Source: Parabacteroides sp. PH5-46 (GTDB lineage Bacteria; Bacteroidota; Bacteroidia; Bacteroidales; Tannerellaceae). Taken from it: a stretch of 37,575 nt of DNA. This document shows, piece by piece, positions 31,145 to 37,575 of the stretch. Below the pieces are notes generated by a model. It was not told the origin of the DNA, made no database searches, and saw only the letters and a list, made by a program, of their open reading frames with translations. The translations under genes and the position numbers were made by a program. The stretch is from the NCBI RefSeq assembly GCF_029892785.1, contig NZ_JARXXA010000026.1, forward strand, positions 1 through 37,575. The letters are read 5' to 3'. Position 1 is the first letter of the stretch; each line of letters opens with the position of its first letter.

Positions 31145-31489
31145 TCATTCATCTTTTTCATCACTATTATCTGTTGGATGCTTCTTTTCAAACTGCTGGT
31201 AGGTTTGAAAATCCATATGCTCACGAACAAAAGCGCGGACATCTTTTACTCGGTAATAGGTCTTATGAGCTATCATAAAGAAAGGCAGTTTTTTACTGGA
31301 ACGATACCGCTGGAGCGTACGATACGACACTTTTAGGAGAAATGCTAAATCTTGGTTATCGAGTAGCTTTTCATCAGGGTCAAATACTTCTTTGGTATTG
31401 ATGAGCGATTTCAGGTCTTGACCTATATCGTTCAACTTCTTGGATAGCTTTTCCATCCATTTTTCAAAATCTTCATTGTTTATATACAT
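31145..31489 (-). CDS. Helix-turn-helix protein of the mobilizable element, excisionase-like
   Basis: About 114 residues with an N-terminal coiled coil (DFEKWMEKLSKKLNDIGQDLKSLI) and a MerR/excisionase-type HTH (LLDNQDLAFLLKVSYRTLQRYRSSKKLPFFMIAHKTYYRVKDVRAFVREHM). ATG 31489 (MYINNEDF) is preferred to a longer frame from 31516, because the same ATG-TATATAAA context recurs at 37474-37484, where a second copy of the gene was interrupted. Proteins of this kind control excision or transcription in Bacteroides elements. It is co-directional with BfmA and DUF5712. Confidence 0.82.
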   Translation of the reverse strand: MYINNEDFEKWMEKLSKKLNDIGQDLKSLINTKEVFDPDEKLLDNQDLAFLLKVSYRTLQRYRSSKKLPFFMIAHKTYYRVKDVRAFVREHMDFQTYQQFEKKHPTDNSDEKDE

Positions 31490-31657
31490 GATTTGCTTCG
31501 TTTTACAAATTAACACTTCTTATTTTCAATGCATTGATGAAGCAAAGGACGGAAGAACGGAGAAGCAGAAAAAGGGGAGTAGCTAACTACTCCCCCGAAA
31601 GTCTCTCGCAACATCCTTGTATTTAATGGGTTGCAAAACGGTTATTTTTCATCTTGT
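31490..31657 (-). repeat. HTH upstream region, diverged inverted copy of 37309-37480
   Basis: Read on the minus strand, this follows 37309-37480 nearly throughout. It begins with the end of the RteC-like frame (CAAGATGAAAAATAA), then CCGTTTTG, the palindromic terminator, CGTCCTTTGCTT, CAATGCATTG and ATAAGAAGT, ending in ATCATGTATATAAA. The two differ at many positions, so they are homologous but not recent copies. Homology to the RteC coding region breaks off at about 31657. Confidence 0.7.
31570..31595 (-). terminator. Terminator-like palindrome upstream of the HTH gene
   Basis: GGGGAGTAGC and TAACTACTCCCC form a nearly perfect stem (31574-31595). On the minus strand a run of T follows. The same structure lies at 37371-37395 after the RteC-like frame. 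Confidence 0.6.
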
Positions 31658-31830
31658 CAATTCTTATGAAACATCAGATAATAGACTGATTAACCTCTCT
31701 CTCTTGAAAATTCATCCATAGCATAAATTTAATTTGTTAATAATTGGTTTCTATGTTTAGAAAATCCTTATATGCTAAATGAATTTTAATACATAAAAAT
31801 ACCTCAAATAAAAACTTGTAGTTGTAATAA

Positions 31831-32337
31831 TTATTCTATTTCGAAAATAGCCTGTATCTCAACAGAAGAATTAACAGGTAGTGATGATGCTCCTATTGTG
31901 GCTCTTGCATGCTTCCCCTTTTCTCCGAATATTTCAACAGTTAAGTCGGATGCTGTATTCATTAACTCTGCGTGCCTGTGAAAATCATCTGTAGTATTGA
32001 ATATGCCTGTTAACTGTACACAACGCTTTACACGATTTAAATCTCCGGAAACAGCATTATTTAGCACTGCCAAAACGTTGAGCATTGTTATTTTTGTTGC
32101 TTCCTTTACTTGTTTCTCATTTAATTCAAGGCCTAATTTTCCGGCATTCACGATATTGCCTTCTTTTAAAGCTATTTGATTAATAAAAACTAAATTTCCA
32201 GAACGCATATAAGGTTCATAATTACCGGCTGGTTGTGGAGCGGTAGGCAATACAATTTTTTTATCTTGCAGTACTATATTAATATCTGTAGCATTATTCT
32301 TTGAAATTATTTTTCTTGAGAATATTCTTTCAACCAT
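31831..32337 (-). CDS. RidA-family (YjgF/UK114) protein
   Basis: The 168-residue protein contains the RidA core: LPTAPQPAGNYEPYMRSGNLVFINQIALKEGNI, NVLAVLNNAVSGDLNRVKRCVQLTGIFN, and the C-terminal HARATIGASSLPVNSSVEIQAIFEIE, including the arginine (HARATIG) that binds the substrate carboxylate in deaminase-type members. RidA hydrolyses reactive enamine/imine intermediates. The N-terminal 28 residues are an extension beyond the usual length of about 130. Its start overlaps the flavin reductase gene by 31 bases, so the two are cotranscribed. Confidence 0.9.
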   Translation of the reverse strand: MVERIFSRKIISKNNATDINIVLQDKKIVLPTAPQPAGNYEPYMRSGNLVFINQIALKEGNIVNAGKLGLELNEKQVKEATKITMLNVLAVLNNAVSGDLNRVKRCVQLTGIFNTTDDFHRHAELMNTASDLTVEIFGEKGKHARATIGASSLPVNSSVEIQAIFEIE

Positions 32338-32894
32338 ATATTAGTTATTTCTGAAATGAATAGTTGATGCTTAGCTGTCTCATTATTATATGATTTTTCC
32401 AAGATTTCATCCTTGTAATACTCCGTTAAATTGGCATAATCAAGTTCTTGTTCGAACATTTTTCTGCATTCAATGATCATGCGCGCTTCTCTAAAACTCA
32501 TCAACCCATCTGGTGTGTCTATTGGCGTAAGACCTGCTTCTTTCACTTTATCTGCATCGCGTCCAGATTTAGTACCGCATACCCTTAAGGCTCCCCTGTA
32601 TTGCTCGGTAAAAAGGCTAAGTGTAAAATATTCTTCACGCTGTAGAAATTGATAGGTATAGCGCGTGTCACGGATAAAAATAAATGCAGAAGGTCGCTCC
32701 CAAATATAACCGATAGCACCCCAACTGGCAGTCATTGTGTTGTGAGAATTCTTATTGCCCGCTGTTACAAGCATCCACTGCTGGTCAATAAGTTCTTTAA
32801 CATTGTCTGGGAGCTGTGATGCATCAATTCTGTTGTACCTAGCTTCCCAACTGTTGGAAATAGTATTTTCCTGTTTTTGATTCGTTGTATTCAT
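32307..32894 (-). CDS. Flavin reductase-family protein, cytoplasmic copy
   Basis: The 195-residue protein has the flavin reductase/flavoredoxin split-barrel pattern: WMLVTAGNKNSHNTMTASWGAIGYIWERPSAFIFIRDTRYTYQFL, then FTLSLFTEQYRGALRVCGTKSGRDADKVKEAGL. It has no signal peptide. Most of its length is closely similar to the lipoprotein copy at 34377-35033. It is divergent from a decayed AraC gene (33028-33348), mirroring the intact AraC/lipoprotein-reductase pair to its right. It is followed in the same operon by RidA. Confidence 0.88.
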   Translation of the reverse strand: MNTTNQKQENTISNSWEARYNRIDASQLPDNVKELIDQQWMLVTAGNKNSHNTMTASWGAIGYIWERPSAFIFIRDTRYTYQFLQREEYFTLSLFTEQYRGALRVCGTKSGRDADKVKEAGLTPIDTPDGLMSFREARMIIECRKMFEQELDYANLTEYYKDEILEKSYNNETAKHQLFISEITNIWLKEYSQEK

Positions 32895-33027
32895 TGTTCT
32901 TTTATTGTTATTAGTACATTACGAAATGGCTAAAGCCATTGTTAATAAGGATTACAAAATTTTTGTTTCCACCTGTTTCCCATTAAAATACTGTTTGCAA
33001 AAATAAAGACTAAAGTTGTGAATACAC

Positions 33028-33348
33028 TTGTATAGTTACTATATTATTTTGTATATTTATGACATTGGAAAATGCAGTCAGTCTAAATCTCAAAAGGTTG
33101 TAGATGTTGTTGAAGCAGAATATTCCTGTAAATTACATACACAAGACCATTTTGAAATTATTTATATACACTACGGAAATGGAGTGTATGTATTTAATGA
33201 GTTAACTGTACCCTATGAGGAAGGAGACCTATTTTTACTCGCTTCTGGAGATAATAGGCATTGCATTCCTTTTCCTTTTTGCCAAATACAACCAAAATTT
33301 TCACGAAAGGTAGGATGTAACAAAAGAAAAAAATCTCGCAAGATATAG
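33028..33348 (+). pseudogene. Decayed AraC-family regulator, N-terminal part only
   Basis: The first 80 codons match the intact AraC regulator at 33440-34276 closely (SQKVVDVVEAEYSCKLHTQDHFEIIYIHYGNGVYVFNELTVPYEEGDLFLL against KIVDVIEEEYSCELHVQDHFEVIYIHYGSGVHIFNEATVPYEKGDLFLL). The match then degrades and is lost, although traces (EAHSHKL) persist in another frame near 33350-33370. The DNA-binding HTH is absent, and the equivalent of the real start codon is Ile. It is divergent from the flavin reductase at 32307-32894. Confidence 0.8.
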
Positions 33349-33389
33349 AAGCCCATTCCCATAAACTGAAATTTATGGAGAAGATGTAA

Positions 33390-33444
33390 AATAAAAGAGG
33401 GTGAATTCTTACTTGTGCTAATTTAAAATTCACCCTCTTTTATT
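33390..33444. terminator. Bidirectional terminator between the AraC remnant and the AraC gene
   Basis: A perfect 18-bp stem (AATAAAAGAGGGTGAATT at 33390-33407, its complement at 33427-33444) encloses a 19-base loop, with A/T-rich outer arms on both sides. The right arm overlaps the stop of the AraC gene by a few bases. Confidence 0.75.
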
Positions 33445-34276
33445 CTTTTACGGCATAGTTTCTCGGATTTATCCTCTCGTGCTTCTTAAAGAACTTAGAT
33501 AAATGACTTACGTCTGTAAAGCCAAACTCGTCTGCTATTTGCTTAAGTTTTACCTCTTTAGTCTGTAATCGCTGCTTAACCAGTTGTAGCAACAGTTTTT
33601 CCAGATACTCACGGTAGCTTGTCCCGAAGTTGCGTTTGAAATAGCTACTGAAATAAGCCGGAGAGATATTGAAATGTTTAGCAACCGACTTTATTCCAAT
33701 CAATTCTCGGTTATAAATATTCTCCTGAATATAGGCTGCAATATGAGCGTTAGTAGGAGTTTGTTTCTTAACCTCAATACTTCTGGCTTTCAAATATTCC
33801 TTTATCATTCCGAAAATGGAAAGTATTTGATAGTAAATAATGGGGGAGCGGGCAACATCTATCGTTGAATTATAAAGGATGATATTCTCGAATGTATTTT
33901 TAAGTATCGTCTGGCAAGGCTCTTTTACAGTTATCTTATCTTGTTTTAGCCATTGTATCTGCATGATAGCTGTCGGCGTGATTTCATAGGAAACATTCTT
34001 GGCAGAGTGGCTGTGAAATTCAAAATAACCCGGAGTAAACTTGATATAAGTAAATCGGGTTACACTATGCACAGTAAAATAATGGCGGTCGCCCGGAGCA
34101 AGCAGAAACAAATCACCCTTTTCATAAGGTACTGTTGCTTCGTTGAATATATGAACACCGCTACCGTAATGAATGTAAATGACCTCAAAATGGTCTTGTA
34201 CATGTAATTCACAGGAATATTCTTCCTCGATTACATCTACAATTTTCAATGTTTCTAATTGGCTACATCTTCTCAT
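33440..34276 (-). CDS. AraC-family transcriptional regulator
   Basis: About 278 residues. The N-terminal cupin-like domain (DHFEVIYIHYGSGVHIFNEATVPYEKGDLFLLAPGDRHYF) senses a ligand. The C-terminal HTH pair is intact (IGIKSVAKHFNISPAYFSSYFKRNFGTSYREYLEKLL, then LKQIADEFGFTDVSHLSKFFKKHERINPRNY). ATG 34276 is preferred over a longer frame from 34312, since a TATATTTG -7 box read on the minus strand lies at 34281-34288. It is divergent from the lipoprotein reductase operon at 34377 and probably regulates it. Confidence 0.88.
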   Translation of the reverse strand: MRRCSQLETLKIVDVIEEEYSCELHVQDHFEVIYIHYGSGVHIFNEATVPYEKGDLFLLAPGDRHYFTVHSVTRFTYIKFTPGYFEFHSHSAKNVSYEITPTAIMQIQWLKQDKITVKEPCQTILKNTFENIILYNSTIDVARSPIIYYQILSIFGMIKEYLKARSIEVKKQTPTNAHIAAYIQENIYNRELIGIKSVAKHFNISPAYFSSYFKRNFGTSYREYLEKLLLQLVKQRLQTKEVKLKQIADEFGFTDVSHLSKFFKKHERINPRNYAVKE

Positions 34277-34280
34277 AACG

Positions 34281-34288
34281 CAAATATA
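34281..34288 (-). promoter_or_regulatory. Promoter -7 box directly upstream of the AraC gene
   Basis: The minus strand reads TATATTTG, with CTTG 20 bases further upstream (34312-34309) as a near -33 element. It ends five bases before the ATG at 34276, a near-leaderless layout like those of the AraC genes at 3841 and 4857. Confidence 0.5.
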
Positions 34289-34334
34289 CAAAATAATGTA
34301 ATATCTATACAAGTAATATGGTTCTCACGTGCTG

Positions 34335-34342
34335 TATCTTTG
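34335..34342 (+). promoter_or_regulatory. Promoter -7 box of the reductase-PepSY-EamA operon
   Basis: TATCTTTG (TAnnTTTG), 34 bases upstream of the ATG at 34377 and divergent from the AraC promoter, with about 46 bases between the two boxes. Confidence 0.5.
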
Positions 34343-34376
34343 TAAACAGTTAAAGCTTTAATTAATTTATAACATA

Positions 34377-35033
34377 ATGAGAATAAGAGTATTATTTCCA
34401 GTAATCGCTGTGGCGATATTAATGACATCTTGTATGAACAACCGCAATAAAGAAAAAAAGGATGAAAGCAGTCGGCAAATTGAGAATACCACCGCTTCAA
34501 ACGATTGGCAATCGCAGTATGACCGCATAGAGGCATCTGACCTACCAGACAATGTATTTAATTTGATTGGCAAACAATGGATGCTTGTTACAGCAGGTAA
34601 CAAAAAAAAATATAACACAATGACTGCCAGTTGGGGTGGTTTTACTTATGTTTGGGAAAGACCTGCTACTATCGCTTACATACGAGACAATCGTTATACC
34701 TATGGATTCCTGCAACAGGAAGAAAGTTTCACGCTTAGTTTCTTTACAGAACAATATCGTGGAGCACTCCGAATATGTGGAACAAAATCAGGCCGTGATA
34801 CGGATAAGGTTAAAGAAGCCGGATTGACACCGATAGAAACCCCAGCGGGATTGATTAGTTTCGGTGAAGCCCGAATGATAATAGAATGTAAGAAAATATT
34901 GGTTCAAGAACTCGACTACGCTAACCTGACAGAGCCTTACAAGGCTAAAATTATGGAAGAGTCTTATAACAAAGAACCCGCAAAGCATCAGTTGTTTATT
35001 TCTGAAATAACTAATATATGGCTGAAAAAATGA
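34377..35033 (+). CDS. Flavin reductase-like lipoprotein
   Basis: The 218-residue protein is a close paralogue of the flavin reductase at 32307-32894 (WMLVTAGNKKKYNTMTASWGGFTYVWERP, ALRICGTKSGRDTDKVKEAGLTPIETP). It is preceded by a lipoprotein signal peptide: VLFPVIAVAILMTSC, lipobox MTSC with Cys19, then a charged Asn/Lys/Glu spacer. The flavin-binding fold is therefore exported and membrane-anchored, probably facing the periplasm. The PepSY-TM gene follows with an ATGA overlap and could supply electrons or partner it. Export of this family is unusual. Confidence 0.85.
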   Translation: MRIRVLFPVIAVAILMTSCMNNRNKEKKDESSRQIENTTASNDWQSQYDRIEASDLPDNVFNLIGKQWMLVTAGNKKKYNTMTASWGGFTYVWERPATIAYIRDNRYTYGFLQQEESFTLSFFTEQYRGALRICGTKSGRDTDKVKEAGLTPIETPAGLISFGEARMIIECKKILVQELDYANLTEPYKAKIMEESYNKEPAKHQLFISEITNIWLKK

Positions 35034-35608
35034 GAACGAAGCGCACTTTAGGCACTAAATTTCGCAAGTATTGTAGAAGTATTCACTCCCACTTGTCGTT
35101 TTTCTTTGTGGGAGTGATTCTCATTTATGCCGTATCGGGTATTACAATGAATCACTTAAAAGACTTCAATCCGCAGTATATGATTACGGTTAAAAACTAT
35201 ACAACGCAAGGCTCTTTCCCTCGTACACACAATTATAGTGAAACAGAAATCCGTACAATGCTCGAAAAAGTAGGTGAACAGGACAATTATATAAAACATT
35301 TCTATCCTAATGATTCGGCTATGAAAGTATTTTTGAAAAGCGGCTCGTCTTTTACGTTGAATATCCGAACCGGAGAAGTCAATTATGAGGGTTTGAAAAA
35401 ACGTCCGGTTTTTCATCAACTATCATTCTTGCATTATAATCCGGGTAAGTGGTGGACATATTTCTCGGATATATTCGCTGTTTGTCTGGTTCTTATTTGC
35501 TTGACAGGATTGTTCATGAATAAAGGCAAGCGGGGATTGATTGGGATTGGCGGAATGGAGATGATTATCGGAATAGTCATACCAGTATTGTTCCTGCTAT
35601 TTATGTAA
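35030..35608 (+). CDS. PepSY-associated transmembrane protein
   Basis: About 192 residues. The N-terminal helix SHLSFFFVGVILIYAVSGITMNH is the PepSY-TM signature with conserved His. A periplasmic PepSY-like region follows (ETEIRTMLEKVGEQDNYIKHFYPNDSAMKVFLKSGSSFTLNIRTGEVNYEG). A second helix carries FLHYNPGKWWTYFSDIFAVCLVLICLTGLFM, and a third closes the protein. Such proteins are associated with periplasmic flavin or iron reduction. ATG 35030 overlaps the upstream TGA (ATGA); an in-frame ATG at 35018 is also possible. Confidence 0.85.
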   Translation: MRTKRTLGTKFRKYCRSIHSHLSFFFVGVILIYAVSGITMNHLKDFNPQYMITVKNYTTQGSFPRTHNYSETEIRTMLEKVGEQDNYIKHFYPNDSAMKVFLKSGSSFTLNIRTGEVNYEGLKKRPVFHQLSFLHYNPGKWWTYFSDIFAVCLVLICLTGLFMNKGKRGLIGIGGMEMIIGIVIPVLFLLFM

Positions 35609-35631
35609 TTCAAAAAAATATGATATAATTT

Positions 35632-36552
35632 ATGAGCCCTAAATTTAAAGGATTAATATTCGGTATCATTGCCGCTATAGCTTATGGGAGTAACCCACTT
35701 TTCTCTTTGCCTCTTTATGCCGAGGGTATGACACCCGATTCCGTCCTTTTTTATCGGTTTGGAATAGGCAGTTTATTATTTGGAATTGTCCTGCGGCTAA
35801 AAGGTGAATCGCTTAAAATCAAAAAGAAAGAGATTTTACCATTATTTATATTGGGGGTGCTATTCGCTCTCTCATCACTCTTGCTTTTCAAAAGCTTCTT
35901 ATATATGGATGCAGGTGTAGCATCAACCATACTATTCATTTATCCGGTATTGGTAGCTGTTGTCATGGCTGTTTTCTTCAAAGAAAAAGCATCATGGCTC
36001 ACGTATGGTTGTATAGCACTTGCCTTAATAGGTATTGTTCTACTGTACAAAGGGGACGATAACACTACATTAAACACCACAGGGATGATACTGGTTGCAT
36101 TATCAGCTCTCATGTATGCAATCTATATCGTTGCAGTAGAGCATTCGGCAGTAAGTGCGATGTCGCCCGGTAAAATGACATTCTGGATTATCCTATTTGG
36201 GACTTCCGTATTTATTGTAAGCACAGGGTTTATGACAGGGTTGCAGTCAATACCACCGACTATGAGCGGGTGGATAAACATACTTGGAGTGGCGATAGTG
36301 CCGACTATCATCTCAATCATGTTTATCAATATTTCGATAAAATATATTGGAGCGACCTATGCGGCTATAATAGGAGCATTAGATCCTGTAACAGCCTTGT
36401 TAATAGGTGTTTTAGTATTTTATGAAGCCTTTACTTTCCGTATAGCAATGGGAGCATTTCTGATTGTGATTGCTGTAACATTGGTGGTTTCAGGAAATAC
36501 GATTATTGCAGGTTTCAAAAGAAGGGTAACTACAAAATGGTCTAAAGGTTAA
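35632..36552 (+). CDS. EamA-family (DMT) transporter
   Basis: The 306-residue protein has ten predicted transmembrane helices in two EamA repeats (about 5-140 and 150-290): FGIIAAIAYGSNPLF, GVASTILFIYPVLVAVVMAVFFKEKAS, then MILVALSALMYAIYIVAVEH and GATYAAIIGALDPVTALLIGVLVFYEAFT. These inner-membrane drug/metabolite exporters move amino acids, nucleotides or other small molecules; the substrate is unknown. It starts 23 bases after the PepSY-TM stop, so it is probably the last gene of the lipoprotein-reductase operon. Confidence 0.92.
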   Translation: MSPKFKGLIFGIIAAIAYGSNPLFSLPLYAEGMTPDSVLFYRFGIGSLLFGIVLRLKGESLKIKKKEILPLFILGVLFALSSLLLFKSFLYMDAGVASTILFIYPVLVAVVMAVFFKEKASWLTYGCIALALIGIVLLYKGDDNTTLNTTGMILVALSALMYAIYIVAVEHSAVSAMSPGKMTFWIILFGTSVFIVSTGFMTGLQSIPPTMSGWINILGVAIVPTIISIMFINISIKYIGATYAAIIGALDPVTALLIGVLVFYEAFTFRIAMGAFLIVIAVTLVVSGNTIIAGFKRRVTTKWSKG

Positions 36553-36668
36553 TTTCTAATAAATTAAGAAACGTATTAAAACAAAAATAGAATTATAGAA
36601 AATGTTTAACTGTCATTCAGCATAAAAAAAGGCTTCGGTCTGATTATTAATATTAACAACTTTAATTT

Positions 36669-37323
36669 ATGCTCATGAATGAATTATTGAAAACGAAGTT
36701 GTTCAATCTGTTGGTTGAACCTTCACAAGAGAGTGCGAACCAAGAAATGAAAAGTGCCTATGAGAGTTTTATGGAACAGTTAAGAAAAATTGTCAGCCAA
36801 CCCGAAACAGACTATTCAGAAGTCTTTCGGATGCTGAATATTACTCGTATTGAGTTAGTATCCATAAAAACACTTCATCAGTACGGGCAGGGGGAAAAAT
36901 GCCCTGAAACTTGCCTATATCCAAAGAGCATTAGCCTCTGTTGATTCAGAATTAGAACTACTAAATCTCAAAATTCGTTATCCCGAACAGTTCCAACAGT
37001 CCAAGCAAGCAACGTTAACATTTCAATCCGACCTATATATTCTCCCCAAGTCGAAAGATTTGGGAATTGTAGCTTTAGGGGAGATTGTAATAGCCCTTTT
37101 CTTCTCAAAGAAAGTATTTCAACGGAACGGAAAACCCGCACACCTGAACCAAATCGCAAATGCTTTTGAACGGATTTTTAATTGTAGTTTCGGCAGTATC
37201 TACGACCAACAAGAAAAGGTATTCGACCGTAAACCGTTTAATCGGACGAAAGCCCTCGACTTCCTGCGCAATCTCATAATCCGAAAGGATAAAGAGGGCA
37301 GAAATAAACAAGATGAAAAATAA
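36669..37323 (+). pseudogene. RteC-like regulatory protein, split by a one-base frameshift
   Basis: The first frame (91 codons) and the second (through NKQDEK to the stop at 37321-37323) join into one sensible protein of about 217 residues if one G is removed from the GGGGG at about 36890-36894. The junction reads HQYGQGKNALKLAYIQRALASVDSELELLNLKIRYPE. The C-terminal part (DLYILPKSKDLGIVALGEIVIALFFSKK...IANAFERIFNCSFGSIYDQQEKVFDRKPFNRTKALDFLRNLI) has the RteC pattern of Bacteroides elements, where RteC acts in excision control. It may be a true mutation, a sequencing error or programmed slippage. Confidence 0.7.
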
Positions 37324-37370
37324 CCGTTTTGTAACATGTTAAATACAAGTGTGTTAAAAATTTCGGGAGG

Positions 37371-37395
37371 GGAGTAGTTAACTACTCCTCTTTTT
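37371..37395 (+). terminator. Rho-independent terminator after the RteC-like gene
   Basis: GGAGTAGTTAACTACTCC is a perfect 18-base palindrome followed by CTC and a run of five T. A related structure lies at 31570-31595 in the diverged second copy of this region. Confidence 0.75.
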
Positions 37396-37473
37396 CTATT
37401 TCTTCATTCTGCCGTCCTTTGCTTTGTCAATGCATTGGACATAAGAAGTATTTATCAAAAAATGAGGTAAATC

Positions 37474-37484
37474 ATGTATATAAA
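37474..37484 (+). pseudogene. Start of an HTH gene cut off by the terminal repeat
   Basis: ATGTATATAAA matches the start of the HTH gene at 31145-31489 (ATGTATATAAAC) and has a homologous upstream region. After 37480 the sequence passes into the 95-bp terminal repeat, so only the first few codons remain. This implies that the repeat inserted here. Confidence 0.6.
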
Positions 37485-37575
37485 TAGTCACCCCTTAAAA
37501 AGCGGCTTTAAGTTTTTCACTTAATAAAATTGTCTGTATCCGTAAAATGATATAGGCAATTTTTTGTTTGTATTT
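37481..37575. repeat. Right copy of the 95-bp inverted terminal repeat, probable IS end
   Basis: This is the exact reverse complement of bases 1-95. The tip TAAATAGTCACCCC faces the interior. It interrupts the HTH gene start at 37474. Confidence 0.85.

Noticed and set aside
1-37575. The whole window as one transposon with 95-bp terminal inverted repeats
   Set aside because: Each end interrupts a different coding sequence and the interior contains ordinary chromosomal genes; two separate IS copies explain the ends more simply.

Overview
The window looks like Bacteroidales chromosome (Bacteroides/Parabacteroides type). Evidence for this is the AT-rich sequence, repeated TAnnTTTG promoter -7 boxes, and gene families typical of that order: DUF4421 outer-membrane protein, BfmA/BtgA and DUF5712 mobilization proteins, Bacteroides-type tyrosine integrase, RteC-like protein, DUF6642 and PepSY-TM proteins. 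The two ends are perfect 95-bp inverted copies of one another (1-95 and 37481-37575). The left copy cuts a DUF4421 gene and the right copy cuts a helix-turn-helix gene just after its start. The simplest reading is two inverted copies of one insertion sequence at the contig ends.

Region A (about 0.1-14 kb) is ordinary accessory chromosome, almost all on the minus strand. It is a stress and detoxification cluster: a YkgJ-type Cys cluster protein, an Fpg/Nei-like protein, four AraC-family regulators (two with GyrI-like ligand domains), a PNPOx protein and an AraC protein sharing the same zinc ribbon, a P-loop kinase-GNAT fusion, two VOC proteins, a DJ-1/PfpI protein, YdeI, an AlkC-like DNA alkylation repair protein, an FMN reductase, a YjbR protein and a nitroreductase. 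The 5' leader of the PfpI gene carries a striking array of four contiguous 22-bp imperfect palindromes.

Region B (about 14.9-21.7 kb) is a small integrative element. It is bounded by matching direct repeats: a shared 14-mer AGTGGTGCCACCAG, and two tandem copies of ATGTTTTACC at each end. It holds an integrase and an HTH/excisionase-like gene, then 1.2 kb of structured noncoding DNA ending in a large hairpin leader. Next come a membrane protein with an FtsK-gamma-like C-terminus, a lipoprotein and a secreted protein. On the opposite strand, a second tyrosine recombinase is translationally coupled (ATGA) to a caspase-like DUF6642 protein.

Region C (about 22-29.1 kb) looks like defence or conflict cargo. 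It has a three-gene membrane cassette (DPBB-like anchored protein, PLD-like protein, polytopic membrane protein), a small orphan protein, and an archaeal-type ATPase with a PD-(D/E)XK-like tail. It ends with a coupled pair of a ParB-like protein with a helical C-terminal domain and a Dam-type adenine methylase.

Region D (29.1-37.5 kb) is mobilization and cargo. It contains a nested inverted repeat, a DUF5712 relaxase-like gene, BfmA, an oriT-like intergenic region and an HTH gene. The cargo is a mirror-image duplication of divergent AraC/flavin-reductase pairs, one AraC copy being decayed and one reductase having become a lipoprotein, together with RidA, a PepSY-TM protein and an EamA transporter. 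An RteC-like gene broken by a one-base frameshift follows, and then a diverged second copy of the RteC-HTH junction that the terminal repeat interrupts. The best candidates for undescribed biology are the recombinase-caspase pair with the FtsK-gamma-like protein and its structured leader (region B), the three-gene membrane cassette, and the ParB-methylase pair (region C).
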